Assembly: GCA_023014485.1 (NCBI GenBank)
Contig: JAJOZX010000197.1
Span: 310,001 to 374,000, forward strand
Source: Bathynomus jamesi
Lineage: Eukaryota; Arthropoda; Malacostraca; Isopoda; Cirolanidae
DNA length: 64,000 nt
Direction: 5' to 3'
Shown here: positions 1 to 10,827 of the stretch, one piece after another
How the letters are laid out: each line of letters opens with the position of its first letter
Numbering within the stretch: position 1 is the first letter of the stretch
Made by a program: the position numbers and the translations under genes
Notes under the pieces: model-generated
What the model was told of the DNA's origin: nothing
The model's input: only the letters and a program-made list of their open reading frames with translations
Databases searched by the model: none

Positions 1-78
1 CTTAAATTGTAAAACCATTCCTACTATACAAACAACCGAGTAGAAATTTTTTAGGAGTGATTTTTTTTCTTTTTAAAG

Positions 79-795
79 GATTTAGAAGATTGGCTCAGTG
101 GGTTTGGGGAACCTGGTTTTATTCTCTTCTCTTTAGGAACTGCCATCAAATCAGCTCACATTAAGGAGGAGTAAGTGCAGTCTAATTCTGTATAATTTAA
201 TAATAAGTGTTATATTGACTTCCTCTAACGCCATTTAGTTATTAGAGAGTTCTTGTAATGGCACTGAACTCATTCAAGTTATCACTTTATATATTTGAAA
301 TACACATACAGAATATTCTCCTTTTTACAATATATAACAAATAATTTATTGGATATACAGGGTGAATAAAAAGTTCCGCCCGATTTTGGGTTTCCACAAT
401 TCACCCAAAATTAGGCGAAACTTTTTATTCACCCTGTCGTTGGACACAAAATGGAAAAAATATTTTGGTTATGATCCTCTCGTCACAGATTATCGTCGTC
501 AAAACAGTTTTTCTTTCGTCATGCCAGACGACATGACGACAGATTACAAACCGTGGGTATAGACAGAGGTATAGAAATGAATTTCTAAAGAGGCATAGGT
601 ATACGAATAAAAATATATTCTAGTACCCAATACCAAGTCCTGCTTATTTTTATCTTTGTAGGCACCTCCAAGATATTCTCAATGTGTTCCGTTCGTTGGA
701 TCAGCGAATCATTTGGAAATGGGATGCTGAAGACATTGAAGACTTGCCTCATAACGTCAGGCTCAGCCTTTGGCTACCTCAGCGTGATATCTTGG
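79..795 (+). pseudogene. UDP-glycosyltransferase fragment, exons 6-7 (UGT-A-like)
   Basis: Two exons of a UGT are visible at 79-170 and 662-795. Each is flanked by AG and GT, and each has exactly the length (92 and 134 nt) and phase of the matching exons in the other UGTs of the window. The first encodes the start of the C-terminal donor domain (DLEDWLSGFGEPGFILFSLG). The second ends in LPHNVRLSLWLPQRDILG, the segment before the UGT signature. Both are open. At exon 6 they differ from the spacer UGT-A at roughly one base in five, so this is an older paralogue. Upstream exons would lie left of the window. The signature exon (exon 8) is not found before 5.4 kb, where the inverted-repeat arm has already begun, so the gene looks truncated on its 3' side. 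Family assignment is firm; pseudogene status is inferred from the missing exons. Confidence 0.75.
357..437. mobile_element. 80-bp palindromic MITE remnant
   Basis: Starts ACAGGGTGAATAAAAAGTT and ends with the near-perfect reverse complement, about 35 bp per arm with only ~10 bp between. ACAGGGTG/CACCCTGT ends are typical of Tc1/mariner-type TIRs, so this looks like a collapsed pair of TIRs. It lies in the intron between the two UGT exons. Confidence 0.6.
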
Positions 796-1338
796 GTAAT
801 CAGATATTTAAAAATCATAATCTCTATACTGGAAAGTTTGAAAATTTTTCATAATTTATATTAAAACTATTCCAGTTTCTTTACATTGATTCTGTACGAG
901 AATGCAATCGTCATGAAATATTTTCAAGGTCATAGTAAGAAGTAGACCGGGATGTGAGGGAGAGTCTGGGGCCTAGGTAGTAGGTAGGTTTTCCCGAAAA
1001 TTTTCTCTGACCCAATATTTTTATAAATACGCATGTGTTCATTATTTAGGCTATAAATAAAATAATTTCAATAATTTAAAATAAATCTAAAAATAGGCAT
1101 CCCGTACAAAAATATTTTAATTGTCGAATGTCGAACTTTTGGTAATAGAATAAGATTCTCTTTAAGACTCTACAGTAATATCTTAAAATTTAGAAATTTA
1201 CATATGGAGCAAACTTATTCCATAAAATGAATACACATTATATATATATATATGATGATGTAAACAACCAAGAATGGAAAAGCAAACACGAAATAGCTCA
1301 ACCGTTTTCGTCTAATGACATCCTCAGGAACATTGAAG
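796..1338. other. Intronic/flanking DNA with no recognised gene
   Basis: Starts at the donor site after UGT-A-like exon 7. AT-rich, with no coding segment resembling UGT exon 8 on either strand. A short (TA)n tract lies near 1238-1251. Confidence 0.5.
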
Positions 1339-1684
1339 GGTATAATCACAGTTTGGCGTCGTAAAAAATTTTTTTTTGGGTGATATCCTATTTTGGCGTC
1401 CCAAATTATTCAACCAACCAAAAATAAATGTCAATCCAACACTTTTAAATTACTTGTTTATATTAATTAGGTTAATTGACTGGCCGGTTAGGTCAAATGT
1501 ACGCCCTTGACGACTGGTTAGGTTAAGTCTTGATATTTTCGTTAGTTTAAACGAAAATGTAACGACTTAACCTAACCAATCGTCAAGGGCGTACAGTTGA
1601 CCTAACTGGTTGGTTGAATAATTTGGTATGAAAATAGGATATCGCCAAAAAAAAATTGTTATGACGCTAAACTGTGATTCTACC
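1339..1684. mobile_element. Foldback element FB-1 (8-bp TSD)
   Basis: A 346-bp inverted repeat. The left end GGTATAATCACAGTTTGGCG pairs with a right end whose reverse complement is GGTAGAATCACAGTTTAGCG. It is flanked by the direct repeat CATTGAAG at 1331-1338 and 1685-1692, an 8-bp target duplication. The centre carries CCTAACCAATCGTCAAGG and its inverse around GTCGTTACATTTTCG, the same core seen in FB-2 (15417-15619) and FB-3 (23347-23741). No coding capacity. Confidence 0.75.
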
Positions 1685-1792
1685 CATTGAAGATTAGACG
1701 AAAGCGCTTGAGCACTATTTCGTGTTTTCTTTTTCCTTCGTGGTTATTTTCATCATAAATATTATTCACGTGTTACTTTCGTGAAATAACTG

Positions 1793-1793
<1 letters not shown>

Positions 1794-1859
<66 letters not shown>
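1794..1859. repeat. (AT)n microsatellite
   Basis: About 66 bp of uninterrupted AT dinucleotide, directly abutting the TIR of the next MITE. Confidence 0.95.
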
Positions 1860-1862
<3 letters not shown>

Positions 1863-2084
1863 GGTGAACCAAAAGTAGGTGGACAGTAGGTTGAATACGG
1901 TTTGTGTTATATTATATTATAACTATGGTGTTCATTATAACTATGGTGTTTGTGTTATATTATATTAAATATTATAACTAAATTTATTTAAATTTTATTT
2001 TGTATTATAGTATACAAAAAAATTAAATATGTATTCTCAAAATAAACGTTATCATTTACTGTCCACCTACATTTGGTTCACCCT
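1860..2084. mobile_element. Short TIR element (MITE, GGTGAACCAAA ends)
   Basis: CACGGTGAACCAAAAGTAGG at the left and the inverse of GGGTGAACCAAATGTAGG at the right, each continuing into GTGGACAGTA. The element is flanked by TA-rich DNA, compatible with a TA target duplication. The interior is AT-rich with a duplicated AACTATGGTGTT motif. Probably a non-autonomous Tc1/mariner-type element. Confidence 0.65.
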
Positions 2085-2093
2085 ATATATGGG

Positions 2094-2455
2094 ATTGAAC
2101 TCAGAATGTTCCCCTGAGATTTTTTCATGATACACACAGACCGTACATGGTATTTTGCTTATATTGAGGTTCTGAATATAGTAGGCTAGGTGTAGCTGTA
2201 AACCCTAGCTCCTGTCCCAAAGCTGGATCCTATTTGCTTTGGAGATAGCTGGTGAGGAAAGCCATATTTTTGGGGCCTCTTTGCGAGTGACCCATTACCC
2301 ACGTCGGGCTAACATCATGAAAAAGAAAAAAACTATAGTGTTTGTCATTTACCATTACTTATTCGGCCTATAGTGGATTTATTTTTCCCAGAAGAGTTCC
2401 TTGTTCCATGCACGGTCTGTGTGTATCATATATATATATATATATATATACATAC
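2094..2455. repeat. Degenerate copy of the GTTAAACAC-type palindromic element
   Basis: Segments near 2094-2150 (ACTCAGAATG..CCCCTGAGA, then ACACAGACCGTACATGG) and 2330-2432 (ACTATAGTGTTTGTCATTT through TTCCATGCACGGTCTGTGT) match the palindromic elements at 10427-10674 and 62335-62543 and their flanks. The segment between them is unrelated or diverged. It ends in a short (TA)n tract. Confidence 0.5.
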
Positions 2456-2756
2456 ATACAGGGAGGTCCATAAGTCCCAATCTGTTGTAACACTGGTCTA
2501 CAGCCAAAATGCTTCGGAAATAAAAATAGTCAATCTTTACTAATTTTGGGTCACTGAATATGAAAATGATGCCTAAAATTGCCAATTGGCTTCATTTATA
2601 AAGATATCAGCAACCCTGCACCCTACTAACTGGACTGCATCTGTCGCGTAATATGTAGACGCCTGTGACACATCGACGCATTGACTCTACTGCGCATGCG
2701 CGTAGTTATATTTCTTTATTTTAATAAATTAATGTAAATATATACATATATATATA

Positions 2757-4160
2757 CTGGGTGATCCAGATAAATGGGACCCATAAAAAAAAGCCAAATA
2801 TTCTTAATATTTAATTCCTTTCATAAAAACTATATATCATTCGAAAGAGTAGAGTTACAAGTTTATTATGAAATAGTTATTTTTTAAAAATGACTCCTTT
2901 CAAATGTGCTCCATTAGTTGCCAAGCATTCCAGTGTTCTCGCTTGTAAGTTCTGCATCACTTTTGCAAGAGTGTGCGGTGGTATGGCCTGTATCTCATAT
3001 GTGATGGCGGCTTTCAATTCTTGCAAGGTCGTTGGGTTATTTCTGTAGACCCTACTCTTTAAATATCCCCAGAGATAATAATTAATCTAAGGGAGAAAAA
3101 TCCGGAGAGCTTGCGGGCCATTCAACGTCTCCAAATCTTGAGATTAACTCGCCTGGAAACGTTTGACGCAAAACTGCCATGCAGTTCCTCGTGGTATGGC
3201 AGGTAGCTCCGTCTTGTTGGAACCAGTGGTTTTCTAGACAAAGATCTCTTAATTTAGGAATAAGGAAATCGGGCAACATTTTTTCGTAGCGATCACCATT
3301 TACAGTGACCGTGTTTCCGGTGGAATCCTCGAAAAAGTACGGCCCTATGATCTGAGATGCAGTAAGACCACACCAAACAGTTACACGCTGACTATGCAAC
3401 GGGACTTCGGTAATATTCAATGGTTTTTCTGTTGCCCAGAAACGACAATTTTGTTTGTTTACAGTTCCATTCAAGTGAAAATGGGCTTCGTCTGACATAA
3501 TCAAAGTTGCTAGAAAATTGGTGGTGTCATTTACCTTCTGTTGGATCCATTGACAGAATTGTCGTCTTCGTGCGAAATCTCCATCGTTTAGTTGTTGCAC
3601 TGTTTGAATTTTATATGGAAAGAGCATTAAATTTTGCTTGAATATACGGTGTGTTGTTCCATATCCAACTCCTAACAGCTGAGAAGCACGTCTGATGCTT
3701 ATGTTAGGATTATCCTGTACAGTTTCATGAGTTCTGTTAATGATCTCGTCTATCCTTGCTGTGCGCACTCTTCCAGTTGGTTTTCTTTTTCCAATGCTGC
3801 CAGTTAGGGAAAAATTTCTGACACACCGACGGATTACTTTCTTAGAAGGTGATTTTGACATCTGAAAATTTGTCTTGAAAGATCTTTGAGCTGAAACTAC
3901 ACTTCTTCCATGCTCATAATATTGCTCAGTTATGAAACGCAGCTGTTCCACAGTCCATGCAGTCATCTTGAAGGGTTAGTTTTAACTAACACTTTTATTT
4001 TGTTTTGTATCTTATCTTGTCTTGTATTGTCAAAACCTATACAATCCTGTACAAACTTGTAACTATCCTCTTTCGAATGATGCGTATGATTTTATAAAAG
4101 GACTTATACTTTAAGAGTTACAGGGGTTTCTTTTGGGTCCCATTTCTCTGGATCACCCTT
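2757..4160 (-). mobile_element. Tc1/mariner superfamily transposon, nearly complete
   Basis: A 1,404-bp element with TIRs: left GGGTGATCCAGATAAATGGG, and right the inverse of GGGTGATCCAGAGAAATGGG. TA dinucleotides flank both ends (2755-2756 and 4161-4162), matching the TA target duplication of this superfamily. One transposase gene fills the interior on the minus strand. The right end abuts the left boundary of the inverted-repeat arm, so the element may sit on the rearrangement junction. Confidence 0.85.
2877..3966 (-). pseudogene. Tc1/mariner-type transposase with one frameshift
   Basis: The reading frame starts at ATG 3966 and runs 294 codons with an N-terminal helix-turn-helix region (MTAWTVEQLRFITEQYYEHG). 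The DDE catalytic core follows: first Asp in MSDEAHFHLNG, second in HWFQQDGATCHT, third in SPDFSPLD. I count 41 residues between the second and third Asp, a DD41D spacing. Immediately after SPLD there is one extra base (near 3078-3082) giving TAA. The next frame continues cleanly as YYLWGYLKSRVYRNNPTTLQ and on to a stop at 2877-2879 (ending GVIFKK). The element was therefore coding-competent until a single insertion. Known of the family: cut-and-paste transposition into TA. Whether the frameshift is real or a sequencing error cannot be told here. Confidence 0.85.
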
Positions 4161-4171
4161 TATATATATTA

Positions 4172-4644
4172 TATAGTTAATTCTTTCAAATGTCGAAATT
4201 TGTTTCCAAACGATTCTCGAATAAAACAGGAAAATCGCTTTTATTATATGAGGCCCTCCGGGGAAGAAGTGGCTAAGTGACAAAAGAGAAAAACTCCAGA
4301 AAACGGAGTTAAAGTTATACAAAATTTGAAAGTGTCATAACTTTTGAACTTTTAACCTAAAAAAATTCAAAAGCTATGTCACTTACAAATTGGTACAACT
4401 TTAACTATGTTTTCTAGCGGATTTTTTTTTTTTTACTTTTGTCGCTTAGCCTCTTCTTCCTCAGAGGTTTCATATAATAAAAGCGATTTTCCTGCTTTAT
4501 TCGAGTATCGTTTTGAAATACATTTCGACATTTGAAAGAATTAACTTTACATATTTGGAAAAGAGACAAAAACAAAGTAGTAATAATAATAATAATAATA
4601 ATAATTTCTTCTGACTCTCGTAATACAGTTTTCAATAGCTAAAC
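4172..4644. repeat. Foldback repeat of the convergent intergenic region, left-truncated
   Basis: An inverted repeat whose two halves each contain TATATGAGGC, then GAAGAAGTGGCTAAGYGAC. It ends CTCGTAATACAGTTTTCAAT, preceded by (TAA)n. Full copies elsewhere (16813-17278) also begin with the inverse end. Here the left end is cut off at the arm boundary. A run of 14 T replaces the G-run seen at this point in other units. Confidence 0.7.
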
Positions 4645-5442
4645 TCGAGCCTTTTAAGCAATACCCTAAAAATTAAAGTGTAACAGGAGAATATCAAATA
4701 TAAATTTCTAGTTAAGTCCGATAAAATATGAAATCAAGAGGTTTTTACTAGTATCGAAGGTCGACGAAATTTTAATGCCCCTGACCTCGGTGAATGTCAA
4801 AAATTAATTTAGTTATTCATCCCCTGTACACTACACTAAAAAAAATGGCATTGAACTTCAAAATGGCACTGAAATTATAATGTAACTGAAGTTAAAAATG
4901 GCACTGAATTTAAAAATGACATTAAATTTTCTTTCCTATGACCCATTTTTTACTGTTATATATTTTAACAGAATGCCAATACCAATAATGGGTTGAAAGT
5001 TTAGTGAAAATCACTTAGAATTCAACTTAATTACGTATTTTTCTTGAATTAAGATAAAAAGAGAATTTTAGTAAGAACCCAATTTTTAACAATAAAATTA
5101 CAGTGAATTGTAAAATAGATCAAATCAGGCTATGCATTTCACTCAATTTAACTTATTCGCCAAAACGGGCTCATTTAGATCGTTTCCTTTATCCTTTTAC
5201 ATTAGATTAGGTTAGGTGAGGTTAGTTTGTAGGTTAGCTGAACTCACAGGTAGATTTATACTATAATAGTGCCTAAAAGAATTAAAGCAAATGAATTGTA
5301 CGTTTTGGCACGAATGAAATGATAAAAAAGAACGCAATTTGGCGCGTAAGTTAAATTTTGGCGCGAACGCTACAGTTGTTTTTCATCGGATAAATAAAAC
5401 ACAAAAGGTTTTTTTACAAATGTATATTTTTGGAAAATAGAA
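4645..5442. other. Downstream flank of UGT-A last exon; no gene seen
   Basis: Non-coding AT-rich DNA conserved in all five copies of this region. It includes an imperfect tandem repeat at 4843-4930 (AAAATGGCACTGAA units) and a TTAGGTTAGGTGAGGTTAG stretch near 5208-5226. Confidence 0.6.
4843..4930. repeat. Imperfect short tandem repeat, AAAATGGCACTGAA unit
   Basis: Four degenerate units: AAAATGGCATTGAACTTC, AAAATGGCACTGAAATTA, AAAATGGCACTGAATTT, AAAATGACATTAAATTT. Also found at 17472-17562 and 30583-30675, and inverted at 41615-41695 and 53725-53808. Confidence 0.6.
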
Positions 5443-5578
5443 TTATTCTGTTTTTCTTTTAAAACACTTCCTCATGCATAATTTATAACATGATTTAATT
5501 AATAAGGGTACAATTATTATAATTGCAGTAGAAACTGTAGTAATAAATAGCCAAACATCTACGTTGTAGATTTGGTGC
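5443..5578 (-). pseudogene. Orphan last exon of UGT-A (transmembrane/tail exon)
   Basis: Reverse-strand exon with a TTTTGCAG acceptor just upstream of 5578 and stop TAA at 5443-5445. It encodes HQIYNVDVWLFITTVSTAII, a hydrophobic helix, then a basic tail ending KCFKRKTE. This is the membrane anchor and KxKxx-type tail of a UGT. The frame is open. No other UGT exon lies upstream on this strand, so it cannot be spliced into a UGT within the window. It is one of five copies, and only the one at 40962-41097 is attached to other exons. Confidence 0.8.
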
Positions 5579-6194
<616 letters not shown>

Positions 6195-6239
6195 TTTCGG
6201 AAAAAAAAAATGGCTTAGAAACATAGAATTTCTAAAATG

Positions 6240-6573
6240 CATAAAAAAATTTGCAGCATTGATGTTACATAAACATTGCAACATTGATTTTGCATAACCC
6301 CTCCCCCTTCATTGCATAAACCCCCTTTGTTGAATAACCCCTTTGCAACATCATTCAACATTGATCAATATTGCATTCCAACATTTTGCACTCGTCCATT
6401 TTGGGCCCACTCTACTGGCCAAATTTCAACTAAAACACACTGTAGCGGGCAAACTGCAGCTTTAAAAATAGTTTGCGACATATTTAAGATATAAATACTA
6501 TATGACTTTAAATAATTAAACTGTCCGCGGGCAATTAAAAAGTAGGCCGCAGGGGGCAGGTTCCCCATCCCTG
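6240..6573 (-). mobile_element. hAT-like terminal fragment
   Basis: Read on the minus strand it starts CAGGGATGGGGAACCTGCCC near 6573, a typical hAT-type terminus. It continues through CCGCGGACAGTTTAATTATT to a TTGCA/ACATTG-rich segment. No intact transposase. The opposite end is not resolved. Copies lie at 18860-19182 and (inverted) 52139-52470. Confidence 0.5.
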
Positions 6574-6574
6574 C

Positions 6575-7140
6575 TCTAAAGCAAAAGATTCAAGAACTGT
6601 AATGATAGGACTGTAATAATTCCTCTGTTGATAACACTGATCATATGAAAAACAAGACATTAGTCAGATACAAGGGATTCAGAGAAGCTTCACAGCCAAG
6701 GTTAATGGAGAAAAAGAACTAAATTACTGGGAAAGGTTACGTGAATTAAACTTATATTCACTGGAAAGAAGAAGAAGAGAGGTACACCATTATTTTGTCT
6801 TGGAAAATAATGGATGAACTAGTCCCTAATCTTACTTTCAACCTTATAACCACTCAAACAACAGTGAGAAGTAGGAAAGGAAGAATGCGTCGTGTTCACA
6901 AATTAAAGACTAGACATGGAACATCCTCAATCCTGAAGGAAAGTAGTTCTGTTGTGAGAGAACCAAGATTGTTTAACCAACTGCCCAAGAAACTTAGAAA
7001 CAGGAGCGGGATAGCGGTAGATATCTTCAAAAGAAGACTAGATGCCTCGCTCAGAACAATTCCAGATGAACCATGAGGACTTGGCTATATGAAGTGGAGA
7101 GTATAAGAAACCAACTCTTTACTTCACCGAGCCAACTCAA
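6575..7140 (+). pseudogene. 3' fragment of a non-LTR retrotransposon ORF2-like gene
   Basis: Encodes the C-terminal end of a LINE polyprotein: pieces equivalent to YWERLRELNLYSLERRRREV, then WKIMDELVPNLTFN, then REPRLFNQLPKKLRNRSGIA and VDIFKRRLDASL. About 40 bp around KMEYCSVLTSPY present in the unit 2 copy is missing here, and a one-base shift separates ERRRREVHHYF from WKIMDEL. This end of LINE ORFs lies downstream of the reverse transcriptase, which is absent. Dead fragment. Confidence 0.7.
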
Positions 7141-7571
7141 GAGGAGGGGCAACAAGCCTAACCTCCGTGAAATGAGGAATCATCGAACAGAACATTGGAA
7201 AAGTTGAGAGGAAAGGTATATATAAATCGAAAAGTTTATTGACAGAAGAAAAAAACAACTTCCATAATATACTAGCAATAATGAAAACTAAAAACACCAA
7301 TCGCCAAGGGAGTACTCCAGGGGGGGACGTTAGTCAGGAGACAGGGAGTGCTGGAACTCTTGTTTCTTCTGGCACTGTCCTCCTAAGCTAATCTTTTTCC
7401 GTGTCTCATCTAACCTATGAGCAGTCCAGCGTGCTCTCAAAAACACACTTCTTCCTTTAATCCTCACTACACATACAACATACACTTACACACTACACAA
7501 TCGTTTCAAACTAAAAAAAAAAAATATTAAGAATAATATTTGTATTTTGGCTCTCTTTTCTTCTTTCTCTT

Positions 7572-7572
<1 letters not shown>
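7141..7572. other. Non-coding repeat-like DNA, no gene
   Basis: Conserved at the same place in units 1, 2 and 3. On the minus strand it contains AATAAACTTTTCGATTTATA near 7235, a polyadenylation-type hexamer. It could be the end of a retroelement, but no termini were defined. Confidence 0.35.

Positions 7573-7625
<53 letters not shown>
7573..7625. repeat. (TA)n microsatellite
   Basis: TA dinucleotide run. It is followed by GGCCGGAATACACCGG and a small hairpin ACCGG-N9-CCGGT. Confidence 0.9.
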
Positions 7626-7628
<3 letters not shown>

Positions 7629-8062
7629 GAGTGCTTTTTTTGGCCGGAATACACCGGTATGGCGTGCCGGTACCTTTTAATGAATTGACAGCAGAAATAA
7701 ACAAAAAAAAAACAGATAATACAAATAATACAAATAAGATAATACAAAGAAATTACTTTTTCTGAAAAAAGTATTGTTTTTTATTCCCTCAGCAACCTTG
7801 AAAGAGTAACTTGTCAAATATTACTTGATAAAAATAACATTCTCCATCGTAATTCTACAAAATCAAACGTGTATCATTTCATATACGCCCTTTTATCATC
7901 TTCGCAAATTCCACCATTAAACTTTCAATCCCTTTTATCTCTCTCTCTTTGCGTGTCATGGCGCCAAAAATAAATAATGTACAAATTGCCATCTGAAAAC
8001 GCTTACATTTCAACCCCGATGGAGCTTTTCTCGGTCGTCACTTACTTACCATATCATACCAC

Positions 8063-8255
8063 CTGGGCTGCCACAAGATTTTAGGTGAAGGTAACAAAAT
8101 TGACAAACAAAAGGTAACAAATCAGCCAAAAAGGTAACAAAATATATAAAAAAAATTAAATTAATTATAAAATAACAAAGTTCATTATATTTATTTGTGC
8201 TTCAATTATATTAGCATTCAAAAATGTTACGAACGTAACAAATGTGACAGCCCTG
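8063..8255. mobile_element. 193-bp hAT-like MITE with 8-bp TSD
   Basis: Ends CTGGGCTGCCACA and the inverse CAGGGCTGTCACA. Flanked by CATACCAC at 8055-8062 and 8256-8263. Unit 3 (near 50680) carries the uninterrupted site, so the insertion is datable. The same insertion lies in unit 2 at 20895-21087. Confidence 0.8.
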
Positions 8256-8263
8256 CATACCAC

Positions 8264-9667
8264 TACTCAACCGCTTTGACCCAACAAAGTATGCCAAACT
8301 GTGGATACTCGAACATCGAAGGTCGGCATTCCGCAACAGATACCAAATGCAAGGCACGTAATCGTGACGATAGCAACACTGATGAGAATATAACATATGT
8401 ATGGAGTTTATTATCAGGTAAGATTAGCAATAAACAAATACTAATTAATAAATTATAGTATTAAAGGAATTAAAAAATAATTTTTATTATTATTTTATCG
8501 TTTATTTATTATAGGAAATTATTTTTAAACATCATAAGACAGAATCGCTCTTGAATTGGGATGGTCAATTGGTCATGGGTGGGTTAGTTACCGTTAGAGC
8601 AACTACTGAAAAAGATCGTAAAAAATATACGAGATTTCTGGTACTTTTTATTCCACCAAAAAAAAAAGAAATAAATGCACTGCGTGGTAATAATATGACA
8701 GTTTCCTCCATAAGATGTGCATAAAATTACATTTCAACCTTTCAAATGTTTCGTGCGATGAGTCTTCATTTCACGAAGGTCAAGCTAATCACACTTAGTT
8801 TGTACCAAACATCTGAATCCTCTCAGACCTAGACCTAAAATAATAATTATAACGACAAATCTCTTATTGATAGCAAATGTTATCTTCTTAACATGACTCG
8901 CTCATATCGAAATTCATTACCAATAATTTTAATTTTTTCTGCCTCAGTTCATTTTCGTAACTGTTGTACGCAGGTGATAGTAGAATATATCGAAAGTATT
9001 ATATTTGCCTTACCTTTATAGTTTAAAATGTTAAATTAGCGTATTTTCGTTGAAAAAATACCTTATACTTCCGCATTTACGGACAAACATTAACAAAAAG
9101 TAGATACTGGCGTGTAATTGTCATATCCATTATGAAATAGCGGAATCTTTGTCCGTGAGCTCGTTTATTTTTGCGCATTCGATAAAGTCTATATGGTGAT
9201 ATTGCATTTACTGTTATCAACACTGCTTCATGCGGATTAACAATTTAATCTGAATTGCAGTTATAAACAAGATCTGGATTCAGAAATTGCCGTTTTTAAT
9301 GTTAAATTACATGATATTCCGTATAAAAAATTATATAGTCAGTAATTAACTCACTAATTATTATGGTACTTATAATTATAATTATAATTTATATTCTTCT
9401 TAAAAGTAACTAATTACTATACAAAACTGTGTATATCGAGTAAGCTTTTGGTGATGTACTTTGAAAAGAATAGCTGTATGAATTCCCCTTTTAACTCCTT
9501 TTAAAATCTGTGTCTGTGATCAGCTGAATCGTACAACGTTAAAAACTAATTTTAAATATAACGTATTTACATTGTCCATCAGGATTACATTTTAACATTT
9601 TGAAATTATTCAACAGCATTCACGTATCAAACTTTTAAAACTTTCAATTTTAATACATTTTTCAAAA
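8264..9667. other. Upstream region of UGT-B1; no gene recognised
   Basis: Non-coding between the MITE and the B1 start codon. The last ~1 kb is well conserved in all four units, as expected for a promoter and 5' flank duplicated with the gene. I see no convincing TATA box or other named motif. Confidence 0.5.
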
Positions 9668-9848
9668 ATGGTGTCGACGAAACTACACCAAATTACATTT
9701 TGTACTTTATTTTTCTTACATTTTTGCTTCGCGTCTAAAATACTTTTGATTATGCCATGGACCGATAAGCCATAAATATTCTTTAATGGAATCGTCCAAG
9801 CACTTGCTCAGAAGGGTCACAAGGTACGAGGAAAACATTGTTTAAACT

Positions 9849-9852
9849 CTAC

Positions 9853-9887
<35 letters not shown>

Positions 9888-9896
9888 CCTACCTAT
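9849..9896. repeat. (TCTA)n/(CCTA)n tetranucleotide repeat in intron 1
   Basis: Runs of CTAT and then CTAC/CTAT just after the exon 1 donor. Present at variable length in all four UGT-B copies. Confidence 0.9.
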
Positions 9897-10330
9897 CAAA
9901 ATAAAAAACTCATAAAAGTAAACAAAATGATTGTTAAGCATTTATATGTTTAATTCAAACATAATATACTGGTACTTTTCAAAATTCAGGTAACCGTCAT
10001 CAGTCCTTTTAAACCTTCGGAATTAAGACCAAATGTGAGGGAAATCACAGTATCAACAAATTATTGGGAACAAATGGTACCCAACGCTTTCGAAGCTAGT
10101 CTTATGAACGTGAGCAAAACGATGATGAAAGTGGGGCCGAGAGGGTGCGTTGACACACTGCTAGAGGAACCCGTTCAACGAATCCTGAAGGAGAAATTTG
10201 ATTTGATACTTCAGTCCATGTTTTTTGCCGAGTGTTATCTCCCGTACATCTATGAGAACAAGGTGAGGTCGCTACTGCTCAGTCTACTGAAGTATCATCA
10301 TCATTACACAGTAATTTTATGTTTCATTTT

Positions 10331-10336
<6 letters not shown>

Positions 10337-10425
<89 letters not shown>

Positions 10426-10426
10426 A
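10337..10426. repeat. (TA)n microsatellite, intron 2 of B1
   Basis: About 90 bp of TA with a few TAATAT interruptions. It abuts the palindromic element; a second TA/TG tract lies at 10722-10826. Confidence 0.9.
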
Positions 10427-10674
10427 TGTTAAACACAAACCGTGCATGGAACAAGAAATTCTTCTGGGAAATTACATTCGTTATAGTTCGAATAAGTAAT
10501 GATAAATGACAAATACTATAGTTTTTTCTTTTTCATGATGGAAAGCCCACGTTGGGCTTTCCATCACGAAAAAGAAAAAACTATAGTATTTGTCATTTAT
10601 CATTACTTATTCGAACTATAGTGGATGTAATTTCCCAGAAGAGTTCCTTGTTCCACGCACGGTCTGTGTTTAAC
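10427..10674. mobile_element. Palindromic (foldback) element, GTTAAACAC ends
   Basis: Nearly perfect 248-bp inverted repeat: TGTTAAACACAAACCGTGCA at the left and the inverse of GTTAAACACAGACCGTGCG at the right. The symmetry centre is at GGAAAGCCCACGTTGGGCTTTCC. Arms of about 122 bp leave almost no loop. It sits between two (TA)n tracts, so any TA-type target duplication is hidden. Copies: 23192-23843 (interrupted), 62335-62543 (part of one arm deleted), degenerate at 2094-2455. Absent from B3. Confidence 0.75.
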
Positions 10675-10735
10675 ATATAAGTTTCTCAGGGGACCATTCT
10701 GAGTTTGTGAGTGGGTGTGTGTATATATATATACA

Positions 10736-10827
<92 letters not shown>

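Noticed and set aside
5208..5226. Interstitial telomere array
   Set aside because: Only two or three TTAGG-like units; similar short runs occur in foldback cores. Too short to call.
8195..8458. 87-codon frame repeated at 21027-21290
   Set aside because: It starts inside the 193-bp MITE and reads into flank. Unit 3 lacks the MITE and carries indels in the rest, so it is not a conserved gene.
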